Position numbers and translations under genes: made by a program. A stretch of DNA of 64,000 nt from an uncultured Verrucomicrobiota bacterium (lineage in GTDB: Bacteria; Verrucomicrobiota; Verrucomicrobiia; Limisphaerales; UBA9464). Of this stretch, positions 28,498 to 36,397 are shown one piece after another. The DNA lies in the NCBI GenBank assembly GCA_903922605.1, contig CAIXUG010000064.1, positions 114,290 through 178,289 of the forward strand. The letters run 5' to 3'. Each line of letters begins with the position of its first letter. Position 1 is the first letter of the stretch. The notes beneath the pieces were generated by a model. That model saw only the letters and a program-made list of their open reading frames with translations, had not been told where the DNA came from and searched no databases.

Positions 28498-28553
28498 GTG
28501 ACGAGTGACGAGTGACGAGTGACGAGTGACGAGTGACGAGTGACGAGTTGCGA
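28498..28553. repeat. Exact 7-copy GTGACGA array
   Basis: Seven perfect tandem copies of GTGACGA (28498-28546) are followed by one variant, GTTGCGA (28547-28553). The array begins 48 bp upstream of the NagX-like start codon and lies in the divergent promoter region shared with the DUF1592 gene. It is the most homogeneous heptamer array in the window and so probably the youngest. Confidence 0.95.
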
Positions 28554-28567
28554 GGCGCGGTGGCAAT

Positions 28568-28670
28568 GTGCTGCCAGCGTCCCGCTGGCAGGAGTTGACA
28601 AAGCACGCGATGGAGAAGCTCTCTCGCGCCAGGCTTCGGGCGGCTCCTGCCGGCAAGATGCCGGCAGCAC
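28568..28670. repeat. REPIN-like element D
   Basis: Two 27-bp arms (28568-28594 and 28644-28670) are inverted copies differing by five transitions. Each arm is itself a palindrome (TGCCAGC...GCTGGCA and TGCCGGC...GCCGGCA). Two REP palindromes in opposite orientation around a 49-bp spacer is the classical REPIN layout. It abuts the GTGACGA array. Confidence 0.85.
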
Positions 28671-28799
28671 AGTGAGCTCCGAAGGACGGTGCCGCTGGCC
28701 CGTCTTCCAATCATGATCAACTCCCTCTTCCCGCCTTTGCGTCTTCGTTGTTCATCTCTTGTCGGTTTCTTTTTGCCAGCTTTCAGGGAAACTGAAGTC

Positions 28800-30965
28800 A
28801 TGTCACCGAAGTCCCACGCAGTTCGCCGTCCACGAGGAGCGGCCGGGCGTTGCCGCGTGGCGCGATACGGTCTGTTTTCCGCGTTGCTGCTCCTGCTGGG
28901 ATCGGCGTCGCACGGCGCCGAGTCGCCGTCCGTGACCCGGTTCCACCGCGAGGTCGAACCCCTTCTCAGCCGGTATTGTCACGCCTGTCACGGCGAAGGG
29001 GAGAAGTCCGGGAACATCGCCTTTGATCAGCTGCTGACGGACGACGCCCGGCTGAACCCGGTGCTTTGGTCCCAGGTCCTGATCAACGTGCGGACCGGCC
29101 TGATGCCGCCGGCCAAGAAGCCACATCCGTCCCCGGAGGAAATCGCCCGTATGGCGGACTGGATCAAATACGGAGTCTTCCAGATTGACCCGGCGGATCC
29201 GGATCCGGGCCGGGTGACCGTGCACCGGTTGAACCGCACCGAGTATCGCAACACGATCCGCGACCTGATGGCCGTTGATTTCGACACGGACATCGAATTC
29301 CCACCGGATGACACGGGCCATGGCTTTGACAACAACGGGCGGGTGCTCACGGTATCTCCGCTGCTGCTGGAACAGTATCTCGCCGCGGGCCGGACGATCG
29401 TTTCCCAGGCCGTGCCGGCGGTGGCCGAAGCCGGCAGCGGAAAGTGGTTTCCGGAGCCGGTGCCCGAGAGCACCGCCGAACGGCGTAGCTATGCCGGAGA
29501 GCTGCTGCGCACCTTCGCCGCGAGGGCGTTCCGCCGTCCACCCGACGAGGAGACCATCGGGCGGCTGGTCGCGCTGGCCGAAGATACTTATACGCAGCCC
29601 GGCCAGCGTTTCGAGAACGGCATTGCGCAGGCGATGTCGGCGACGCTGGCCTCCTCTCGATTCCTGTTCCGGGAGGAAGCGGCCGACCCCGGCACTTCCG
29701 CGGGTGCACACCCGTTCATCGACGATTATTCCCTCGCCTCGCGCCTCTCCTACTTCCTTTGGTCTTCCATGCCCGACGACGAGCTTTTCCGCCTGGCGCA
29801 GGGACGGATGCTCCGGCCGAACCTGCGGTCCCAGGTGGCCCGGATGCTCGCCGACCGGCGTTCCGAGGCCTTCGTGAGAAACTTCACCGGACAGTGGCTG
29901 CAGACCCGCAACCTGGAAACCATTGCCATCGATGCGCCGGCGGTGCTCGCCCATGACGAGGGACCCAATCCCGAATTGCTTCACCTGCGCGACCGCCTCA
30001 AGGAACTGATCGCCAAACCGGAGGCCGGACGCACCGCCGCCGACCGGGCCGAACTGGCGACATCCCGGGAACGCTTCCTGCAAATCGCCAAATCCCCTCA
30101 CCTCGACTTCGATGCAGGACTGCGTCGGGCGATGCGCGATGAAGTCGAACGTTTCTTCAGTGGCATCGTCCATGAGGACCGGAGCGTCCTGGAACTGGTC
30201 GAAAGTGATTACTCCTACCTGAACGAACGGCTCGCCCGGCATTACGGCCTCACCCAGCTGCAAGTCACCGGGCCGGAGCTCCGCCGGGTGACGCTGCCCG
30301 CCGACAGCCCGCGTGGAGGAGTGCTGACCATGGGCGGCACGCTGTTGGTCACGTCGAATCCCTCGCGCACCTCCCCGGTGAAACGGGGGCGCTTCATCCT
30401 GGAGAACATCCTGGGCTATCCCACGCCGTTGCCCCCGCCCAACATTCCCCCGCTGGAAGATGCGGCGAACGGGCTGAAGAAAAAGGATCCGACCCTGCGG
30501 GAAATGCTGGCCGTTCACCGCCAGGATCCGAAGTGCAGCTCGTGCCACGACCGGATGGACCCGCTCGGGTTGGCGCTGGAAAACTTCAACGCGCTCGGCC
30601 AGTGGCGGGAACACGACAACGCCGCCCCCATCGATGCCAACGGACGCCTCATCACCGGCGAGCCCTTCCACAACGTCCGCGAACTGAAGCGCCTTCTGGT
30701 CACCAACCACCGTCTTTCCTTCTACCGGACCCTTACCGAAAAACTGCTGATCTATGCGCTGGGCCGTGGCCTCGACTACTCCGATACCGAGACCGTCGAT
30801 CGTATCGTGGACCGGCTCGAGCGTGAGCACGGAAGATTCTCGACACTCCTCCTCGGCGTGATTGAGTCGGTTCCCTTCCAAAAGTGCCGCGCCGCTGCCA
30901 CACTTGCGGGCGCGGGAACCCCGGAGGCCCCGCCACCGCCCGGGGAAACGAAACCAAGCCCATGA
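28800..30965 (+). CDS. DUF1592/DUF1588/DUF1585-type cytochrome protein
   Basis: 721 residues from the ATG at 28800, with a hydrophobic signal (GLFSALLLLLGSASHG). A c-type heme site CHACH lies near residue 60 in a DUF1587-like lead domain. Then come the domains of the PSD2-PSD5 group: VHRLNRTEYRNTIRDLM (DUF1587), SYFLWSSMPDDEL (DUF1592), KCSSCHDRMDPLGLALENF (DUF1588, with a second CxxCH) and KLLIYALGRGLDYSD (DUF1585). The stop overlaps the next start (ATGA). This gene and the DUF1552 gene are a conserved pair in Planctomycetes/Verrucomicrobia; their joint activity is unknown. Confidence 0.92.
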   Translation: MSPKSHAVRRPRGAAGRCRVARYGLFSALLLLLGSASHGAESPSVTRFHREVEPLLSRYCHACHGEGEKSGNIAFDQLLTDDARLNPVLWSQVLINVRTGLMPPAKKPHPSPEEIARMADWIKYGVFQIDPADPDPGRVTVHRLNRTEYRNTIRDLMAVDFDTDIEFPPDDTGHGFDNNGRVLTVSPLLLEQYLAAGRTIVSQAVPAVAEAGSGKWFPEPVPESTAERRSYAGELLRTFAARAFRRPPDEETIGRLVALAEDTYTQPGQRFENGIAQAMSATLASSRFLFREEAADPGTSAGAHPFIDDYSLASRLSYFLWSSMPDDELFRLAQGRMLRPNLRSQVARMLADRRSEAFVRNFTGQWLQTRNLETIAIDAPAVLAHDEGPNPELLHLRDRLKELIAKPEAGRTAADRAELATSRERFLQIAKSPHLDFDAGLRRAMRDEVERFFSGIVHEDRSVLELVESDYSYLNERLARHYGLTQLQVTGPELRRVTLPADSPRGGVLTMGGTLLVTSNPSRTSPVKRGRFILENILGYPTPLPPPNIPPLEDAANGLKKKDPTLREMLAVHRQDPKCSSCHDRMDPLGLALENFNALGQWREHDNAAPIDANGRLITGEPFHNVRELKRLLVTNHRLSFYRTLTEKLLIYALGRGLDYSDTETVDRIVDRLEREHGRFSTLLLGVIESVPFQKCRAAATLAGAGTPEAPPPPGETKPSP

Positions 30966-32365
30966 AGCCGAAGCATCCGTCCGACCCTCGGCGGGCCGCC
31001 GCGCGAGCCGCGAGCCTGAGCCGGCGTCATTTCCTGCGCGGCCTGGGCGCTTCCATTGCCCTGCCGGCGTTGGCGTCGCTTCGTCCCTTCACCGCCCTCG
31101 CCGCCGAGCCCGAGGCGGCCGCCCGGCTGGCGGCCACGGCCACTGGGGCGCCGCTCCGCACGGTCTTTGTCTTCTTTCCCAATGGCGCCATTCCCGCCGG
31201 CTGGTGGCCCGGGCGACCCGGGCCGGATTTCGAATTCAGCGACACGCTGCGGGCGTTGGCCCCCTTCCGGCAGCACCTGCAGGTCGTCGGCGGTCTGGAC
31301 CATGCCTCTGCCAATCCCGGCCCGGACGGCCCGGGCGACCATGCCCGCGCCACGGGCGTTTTTCTGACGGGCGTGCGGCTGAACAAAAGCGACACCGACA
31401 TCCGGGCCGGAATCTCCATCGACCAGGTCATTGCCCGGCACACCGGTCACCTGACGCGGTTTCCTTCCCTGGAGCTGACCTGCGACAATGTCCGGCCGAC
31501 CAGTTCCTGCGACTTCAATTATTCCTGCGCCTACCAGTACAACCTTTCCTGGACCTCCCCCACCACTCCGGCCGCGCCCGCCGCCAATCCCCGGCTCGTG
31601 TTCGAGCGGCTCTTTGGGGCCGGAGCCCCGGGTGAACGCGCGGCCAACCTGCGGCGTCATCAGCGCGAGCAAAGGTCCGTGCTGGACTTCGTGCTCGACG
31701 ACGCGCGCCGGCTGCGGGACCGCCTGGCCACGGAAGACCGGGACAAGCTTGAGCAATACCTCACCGGCGTCCGCTCCATTGAGACGCGCATCCAGAGCGC
31801 GGAACGGCTGGGCCCGCCCTTGGATCCGGCCGTCGCTACGCCAGCTGGCATTCCTGCGGACCATGCGGAGTACGTCCGGCTGATGTACGATCTGCTCGTC
31901 CTCGCCTTTCAGACCGATTCGACCCGCGTCGCGACCCTCTGCCTGGCCCACGATGGCGACAACCGCGCTTTCCCAGAGATCGGCATCCACCAGGCCCATC
32001 ACTCCCTGTCCCATCATGTGAACGTGCCGGAGCGGATCCGGCAGGTCATGGAGATTGACCGCTGGTATGTGAAGCAGTTCGCCTACTTTCTGCAGCGGCT
32101 GCAGGAGGCCAGGGATTCCGACGGCCAGTCGCTGCTGCACAACTCGATGATCGTCTATGGCGGTGGCACGGCCGACGCCAACCTTCACACCCACTCCAAC
32201 CTGCCGATTCTCCTGTCCGGCAACGGTGGCGGCGCCCTCACCACAGGGCGCTACCTTCAAAACGTGTCCGATCCCCTGAGCAACCTCTTCCTCAGCCTCG
32301 CGGACTGCATGGGCGTCACGGGACTGGACCGCTTCGGTGATTCGACGGGGCGCCTGCGAGTCTGA
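30962..32365 (+). CDS. DUF1552 Tat-exported protein
   Basis: 467 residues from the ATG at 30962, which overlaps the stop of the DUF1592 gene. The N-terminus carries a Tat signal (SRRHFLRGLGASIALPAL). The body shows the DUF1552 pattern: RTVFVFFPNGAIPAGWWP, then GDHARATGVFLTG, LTCDN, DFNYSCAYQYNLSW, a long helical middle (RSIETRIQSAERL), and HNSMIVYGGGTADANLHTHSNLPILLSG near the end. The fold resembles sulfatase/alkaline-phosphatase-like exported proteins, but catalysis is unproven. Translational coupling suggests a complex with the preceding cytochrome protein. Confidence 0.92.
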   Translation: MKPKHPSDPRRAAARAASLSRRHFLRGLGASIALPALASLRPFTALAAEPEAAARLAATATGAPLRTVFVFFPNGAIPAGWWPGRPGPDFEFSDTLRALAPFRQHLQVVGGLDHASANPGPDGPGDHARATGVFLTGVRLNKSDTDIRAGISIDQVIARHTGHLTRFPSLELTCDNVRPTSSCDFNYSCAYQYNLSWTSPTTPAAPAANPRLVFERLFGAGAPGERAANLRRHQREQRSVLDFVLDDARRLRDRLATEDRDKLEQYLTGVRSIETRIQSAERLGPPLDPAVATPAGIPADHAEYVRLMYDLLVLAFQTDSTRVATLCLAHDGDNRAFPEIGIHQAHHSLSHHVNVPERIRQVMEIDRWYVKQFAYFLQRLQEARDSDGQSLLHNSMIVYGGGTADANLHTHSNLPILLSGNGGGALTTGRYLQNVSDPLSNLFLSLADCMGVTGLDRFGDSTGRLRV

Positions 32366-32446
32366 CGACGACGGAATCAGAAGCACGAAACGCCGGCCAC
32401 TCAGGCAGCCGATTTTGCGTTCAGTTTGGACGTGCGTGGAAGCGGC

Positions 32447-33373
32447 CTAGCCGCGTCGGAATAGCCCGGACCGCCATTCCTTGTCGGTCTTGGCCTTCAC
32501 GAGCTTCCAACCGGCGGCACCGAATGCCGCCACCACGTCCGGAAATTGCGTCGCCAGAATCCCGGCCAGCACCAGCGATCCGCCGGGCTTCAGCCGCGCC
32601 AGGATGCGGTCACGCTCGGCGATCAGCAGGTCGCAGATCAGGTTCGCGCACACCACGTCGAACTGCTCCTTCGCCTTGCGCGGCAGTTTGGTCACGTCAG
32701 ACAGCTCCGGTTTCACGGCGGCAGCGACGCCGTTGAGGACGGCATTTTCCCCGGTGATCCGCACGCAATCGGGATCAAAATCAAACGCGCGCACCGGCGT
32801 GTAGCCGAGCTTCGCAGCGGCAATGGCCAGGATTCCGGACCCGGTGCCCATGTCCATGAACGACTGTGCCGCCCCGGACTTCCGCAGCGCGGCAACCTGG
32901 GTGAGACAGAAGTTGGTGGTTGCGTGCTGGCCGGTGCCGAAGCTCAGGCCCGGGTCGAGCAGCACGACGTGCTGGCCGGATTTCGGGGCGCGCTTCGACC
33001 ACGTCGGCTTCACGAGCAGCGACCGGCCGATCTCGATGGGCCGGAAATGGCGCTTCCACGATTCGCTCCAGTCCTTCGGCGCCACCTTGCGGATGGCGAT
33101 GCGCCCGGGCTGGACGTGGATTCCATTCTCCTCCGCCTCGGCCAGGCCCTCGCGCAGGAGGCCCTTGGTCTCGGCCACCTCTCTGTCGGGCAGCGCCCAA
33201 TAAACGCTCACCGTGACCAGCCCGGTCGCGGCATCGGTATAGGTGCTCGGAGTCTGACCGAACTCGCGTTGGAGCAGCGCGGCGAGGGCGTCCTCGGCGA
33301 GCGCATTGGTCGTGATCGAGATTTGCCGGAGCGGATTGGCGGCCGGAGCCGCTTTCAGGGGAGATCGCGCCAT
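32447..33373 (-). CDS. prmA: Ribosomal protein L11 methyltransferase
   Basis: A 308-residue class I SAM methyltransferase that trimethylates ribosomal protein L11. The N-terminal substrate-recognition half ends with KDWSESWKRHFRPIEIG. The catalytic half has DPGLSFGTGQHATT, the SAM loop DMGTGSGILAIAAAKLG, an acidic FDFDPDC, and the NLICDLL motif (NPPY-like position). These together are diagnostic of PrmA. Its start overlaps the end of the histidine phosphatase gene by 19 bp. Confidence 0.93.
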   Translation of the reverse strand: MARSPLKAAPAANPLRQISITTNALAEDALAALLQREFGQTPSTYTDAATGLVTVSVYWALPDREVAETKGLLREGLAEAEENGIHVQPGRIAIRKVAPKDWSESWKRHFRPIEIGRSLLVKPTWSKRAPKSGQHVVLLDPGLSFGTGQHATTNFCLTQVAALRKSGAAQSFMDMGTGSGILAIAAAKLGYTPVRAFDFDPDCVRITGENAVLNGVAAAVKPELSDVTKLPRKAKEQFDVVCANLICDLLIAERDRILARLKPGGSLVLAGILATQFPDVVAAFGAAGWKLVKAKTDKEWRSGLFRRG

Positions 33374-34029
33374 GGGGTGAAATTCAGGAGCTGCAATTCG
33401 TTGCGGATCTTGCCGGCCTTCGAAATCCCGGCATCCACCCAGGTGGCGCTGGCATACTCGACCTCGACGTGCTCAAACCAGCGCAGCGGCTGGTCGAGCA
33501 GCTGCGACAGCAGGCCGCGGATCACGCCGCCGTGGCAGAAGACGGCCACGGTCTTGCCCGGCTGTTCGGTGAGAATCTGCTGCAGGCTCACGGCCAGCCG
33601 ATCCCGGAAATGGGCGAGCGATTCGGCGCCCGTCACGCGGTCATGCTCCAGATGGTGCAGCCAGTCAAAGGCGGACATGCCAAACCGAGCCTCGACCTCG
33701 TTCCAGCCGAAGCCGGTCCAATCGCCAAAATCAATCTCCCGCAGACCGGGCAGGATCACCGGTTCGCCGGGAAAGTGACGGCGGAATGGCGCGTAGGTCA
33801 GGGCCACGCGACGCATCGGGCTGGCGTATACGGCATCGAACGAAGTCCGGGCGAGCCAGGTGGCCAGGCGCTCGGCCTGCGCATGCCCGGCAGGCGAAAG
33901 CTCCATGTCAATCCGGCTGCCGCCGAAGACCCGGTGGTACTTCGTTTCGACTTCGCCGTGGCGGAGGAGGAAAAGACGGGTGGGGGTCATCAAGGCTGTG
34001 GGGGCGCTCGCGGGCAGATCGGCGGTCAT
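33355..34029 (-). CDS. Histidine phosphatase family protein
   Basis: A 224-residue branch-1 histidine phosphatase. The phospho-accepting LLRHGE lies at about residues 20-25, SPMRRV carries the second Arg, GLREIDFGDWTG is the conserved acidic loop, and FCHGGVIRGLL is the second catalytic His. The length and DFGDWTG loop resemble alpha-ribazole phosphatase (CobC) and phosphoglycerate-mutase-like enzymes. No cobalamin genes are present, so I leave the substrate open. An ATG at residue 14 is an alternative start. Confidence 0.87.
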   Translation of the reverse strand: MTADLPASAPTALMTPTRLFLLRHGEVETKYHRVFGGSRIDMELSPAGHAQAERLATWLARTSFDAVYASPMRRVALTYAPFRRHFPGEPVILPGLREIDFGDWTGFGWNEVEARFGMSAFDWLHHLEHDRVTGAESLAHFRDRLAVSLQQILTEQPGKTVAVFCHGGVIRGLLSQLLDQPLRWFEHVEVEYASATWVDAGISKAGKIRNELQLLNFTPWRDLP

Positions 34030-34072
34030 TCGGAAGGTGTCTTGGCAAATGGGAATGGAGAGCAGCGGACGG

Positions 34073-34333
34073 TCAGGCGTCGGCCGCGCGCAGGTGAAGG
34101 ACTTTTATCTCGCGGTCGGCGTGATCCGTGCGGAAGAAAACTGCAATTTCTCGGAGAATTACACCTTCAAGGGGACGACCAACTTCGTCAGGCTGCTGAA
34201 ATTCTCCACGTCGAAACGGATCGTTTTCCAGCTGCTTCAGCAGGCGGAAAAATCGCCGTCGGGTGTCGGGCGTCAGCGCGGACAACTGTTCCGAGACCTG
34301 GTGGGCCACCAGCAGGGTATAGCCACTACTCAT
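34073..34333 (-). CDS. RelE/ParE-like toxin
   Basis: 86 residues with the RelE/ParE-type outline: LSALTPDTRRRFFRLLKQLENDPF, then a strand region ending ILREIAVFFRTDHADREIKVLHL. The start codon overlaps the stop of the preceding small gene (ATGA), giving the antitoxin-then-toxin order common in type II modules. RelE/ParE toxins cleave mRNA on ribosomes or inhibit gyrase, and the residues that decide between them are not clear here. The module sits on the tail of rph, which overlaps the antitoxin start. Confidence 0.68.
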   Translation of the reverse strand: MSSGYTLLVAHQVSEQLSALTPDTRRRFFRLLKQLENDPFRRGEFQQPDEVGRPLEGVILREIAVFFRTDHADREIKVLHLRAADA

Positions 34334-34539
34334 GCGGCCTGATCGTCTGGAAAGCGTCGTTGCAGCTCTTCCAACGAGACCCAGTTCGCGGGATCCTTGT
34401 CGTCAATCTTCCGGGCCATTTCGCGGCGCCACTCAACATCCTGCTGCAGGCGGAGCTGGACCAGATAGGAGGCCATCTGCTGCTGGGCCTTGGGCGGCAG
34501 CTCGGCAACATCGCGCATCAGTTCAGCAGTCGACTTCAC
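34330..34539 (-). CDS. Antitoxin of the RelE/ParE-like module
   Basis: A 69-residue protein from a GTG at 34539 that overlaps the rph stop (GTGA). The sequence has an N-terminal ELPPKAQQQMASYLVQLRL helix and an acidic/Lys C-terminal region (RKIDDKDPANWVSLEELQRRF), which suits an antitoxin that wraps the toxin. Rph, antitoxin and toxin overlap in series, so the module may ride on rph transcription as well as its own control. The ATG at 34518 is an alternative start (62 residues). Confidence 0.65.
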   Translation of the reverse strand: MKSTAELMRDVAELPPKAQQQMASYLVQLRLQQDVEWRREMARKIDDKDPANWVSLEELQRRFPDDQAA

Positions 34540-35276
34540 GCCGTCAAAATGGCTGCCTGTTGGGCCGAAAGCAACTCCCCGATGCCCACCCGCGCGAGCC
34601 GGATCATCTCGGCGAGCTGCGTGTCGGTGAAGGTGGACTCTTCCCCGGCGGCCTGGAGCTCGATGAATTCGCCGGAGCCGGTCATGACCAGGTTCATGTC
34701 CACGGAGGCGTCCCGGTCCTCCAGATAGTTCAGGTCCAGCACCGGTGTGCCATTCACGACGCCGCAGCTCACGGCGGCCACCGGCTGGGTGAAGGCAGGC
34801 TCCGTGAGCTTCCCTTCGCCGATGAGCTTCTTCATCGCGAGGGAGATGGCGACGTAGGCCCCGGTGATGCTGGCGGTGCGGGTACCGCCATCGGCCTGCA
34901 GGACGTCGCAATCCACCCAGAGGGTGCGCGGCCCGAGTTTCTCCAGGTCGAGCACGGCGCGGAGCGAGCGGCCGATGAGCCGCTGGATCTCCTGCGAACG
35001 CCCGTCGAGCTTGAGCTTCGAGATGTCGCGCGCCTTCCGGTCGAGGGTCGAATAGGGCAGCATCGAATACTCCGCCGTGATCCAGCCGCCGGTCACCTTC
35101 TGATCCTTCATCCAGCGCGGCACCGACTCCTCAACAGTGACGGCGCAGATCACGCGGGTGCTGCCCCACTCGATCAGCGTGGAGCCGGTCGCATGCGGCG
35201 CGATGTGGTTCTGGAAGCGGACGGGTCGGAGCTGGTCGGCACCACGGCCGTCAGCGCGCAAGGCGGGCGAATTCAT
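34536..35276 (-). CDS. rph: Ribonuclease PH
   Basis: A phosphorolytic 3'-5' exoribonuclease that trims tRNA 3' ends. The 246-residue protein shows the RNase PH hallmarks: RADGRGADQLRPV at the start, GSTRVICAVTVEE, SMLPYST, GRSQEIQRLIGRSLRAV, CDVLQADGGTRTASITGA with the phosphate-binding region, and LDLNYLEDRDASVDMNLVMTG. Length and order are standard. Its stop codon overlaps the antitoxin start downstream. A 180-bp divergent promoter region separates it from the response regulator. Confidence 0.96.
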   Translation of the reverse strand: MNSPALRADGRGADQLRPVRFQNHIAPHATGSTLIEWGSTRVICAVTVEESVPRWMKDQKVTGGWITAEYSMLPYSTLDRKARDISKLKLDGRSQEIQRLIGRSLRAVLDLEKLGPRTLWVDCDVLQADGGTRTASITGAYVAISLAMKKLIGEGKLTEPAFTQPVAAVSCGVVNGTPVLDLNYLEDRDASVDMNLVMTGSGEFIELQAAGEESTFTDTQLAEMIRLARVGIGELLSAQQAAILTA

Positions 35277-35456
35277 GAGCCGCAGAGCCTATGCCAGATC
35301 TGGCACCCTAGGCAACGTGCGACGTTCGGAACTCCCTGCCGGCACCCGCAGTAACCAAGATTTGTGCACCGAATTATATCGCGACGGACAGCCAATTGAT
35401 CTAAAGAGAAAACGATTCCGCCATCAGGCGATGCGGACCGATGCCAGCCCGCACTT

Positions 35457-36176
35457 ATGCTGCCCACCGATTCAACCCCAGCCCAGGAGCATCCGCCTCG
35501 CCCGCGCATTCTGGTCATCGAAGATGAACCGGTGATCCGCAGCTGCCTCGAGCTGATGCTCAAGCGCGAAGGCTATCAGGTGACCGTCACAGAAAACGGC
35601 CGGCAGGGGCTGGAGAGCGCCCTGACCGCCCCACCCGATCTGATCCTCTGTGACAGCAGCATGCCTCTGCTCGATGGCCGCTCCGTCTTGCGCGCCGTCC
35701 GGGCCGATCCACGGATCCGGACAGTGCAGTTCATCTTCCTGAGCGGCATGAACACCCCGGCGGATCACCGGTCCGGCATGAACATGGGGGCCGACGACTA
35801 CCTCACCAAACCGTTTTCGAGCGCGGATCTGGTGGCCGCCGTGCGCAGCCGGCTGGAACGGGCGGCCGCTCATGCCGATGTCCGGCCCTCCGCCCACACC
35901 GCCTCCCACTGTGATGGGGAACGGCCCGCCGTGGGTTTCCGGCCCGACTACAAATCGGCGATCCCCCTGGAAGTGCTCGGCGTTTCACCCCGCGAAGCCG
36001 AGGTGCTGCTCTGGGTTGCCCAGGGAAAATCCAACGCCGAGATCGCCTCAATTCTTGGCCTGAGCGAGTTCACGGTGAAGCGGCACATGGCCGCCATCTT
36101 TGGCAAACTCGGCGTGGACAGCCGCAACGCCGCCAGCGTCATGGCGTTGGCCGTGCTCAGCGCCCCGCCCGATTGA
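35457..36176 (+). CDS. Response regulator with LuxR-type DNA-binding domain
   Basis: A 239-residue two-domain regulator. The receiver (about 17-135) has the acidic pair IEDE (21-24), the phosphorylation site D66 in LILCDSSMP, the Ser of FLSGMN and the Lys of YLTKPF. The C-terminal HTH_LuxR (about 175-235) has VSPREAEVLLWVAQGKSNAEIASILGLSEFTVKRHMAAIFGKLGV. No sensor kinase gene is adjacent, so it is an orphan. The NarL-like layout suggests it is a transcription activator on phosphorylation; targets are unknown. Confidence 0.93.
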   Translation: MLPTDSTPAQEHPPRPRILVIEDEPVIRSCLELMLKREGYQVTVTENGRQGLESALTAPPDLILCDSSMPLLDGRSVLRAVRADPRIRTVQFIFLSGMNTPADHRSGMNMGADDYLTKPFSSADLVAAVRSRLERAAAHADVRPSAHTASHCDGERPAVGFRPDYKSAIPLEVLGVSPREAEVLLWVAQGKSNAEIASILGLSEFTVKRHMAAIFGKLGVDSRNAASVMALAVLSAPPD

Positions 36177-36244
36177 TCGCCCTTCCACGAAGAATGCAAT
36201 TGCCTTCAGGCACGCCCCGGGAAACAAAGACACCCAACTTCGCT

Positions 36245-36321
36245 GCACCCGTAGCTCAGCTGGATAGAGCATCTGCCTTCTAAGCAGACGGTCGTGGGTT
36301 CGACTCCCGCCGGGTGCACCA
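36245..36321 (+). tRNA. tRNA-Arg (anticodon UCU)
   Basis: A full cloverleaf folds by eye: acceptor GCACCCG with CGGGTGC, D-arm GCTC/GAGC, anticodon stem TCTGC/GCAGA around loop CTTCTAA with anticodon TCT at 36279-36281, and T-arm GTGGG TTCGACT CCCGC. The 3' CCA (36319-36321) is encoded. It reads AGA (and by wobble AGG) arginine codons, which are rare in this GC-rich genome. Confidence 0.97.
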
Positions 36322-36397
36322 CTTTTCCCCGCCATAAACGGATCAGCGCCGGAAAATCCGGCTTGCCCCGCGACCGGCGGCGACCAGCATCGCTTCC

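Noticed and set aside
28498..28553. CRISPR array
   Set aside because: Units are 7 bp with no spacers and there are no cas genes.
28803..30881. 692-codon minus-strand open frame
   Set aside because: Antisense shadow of the DUF1592 cytochrome gene, whose heme sites and domains are certain.
34540..34911. Longer frame in front of the antitoxin
   Set aside because: It lies inside rph in another frame. Only the last 69 codons, which begin at a GTG overlapping the rph stop, look like protein.
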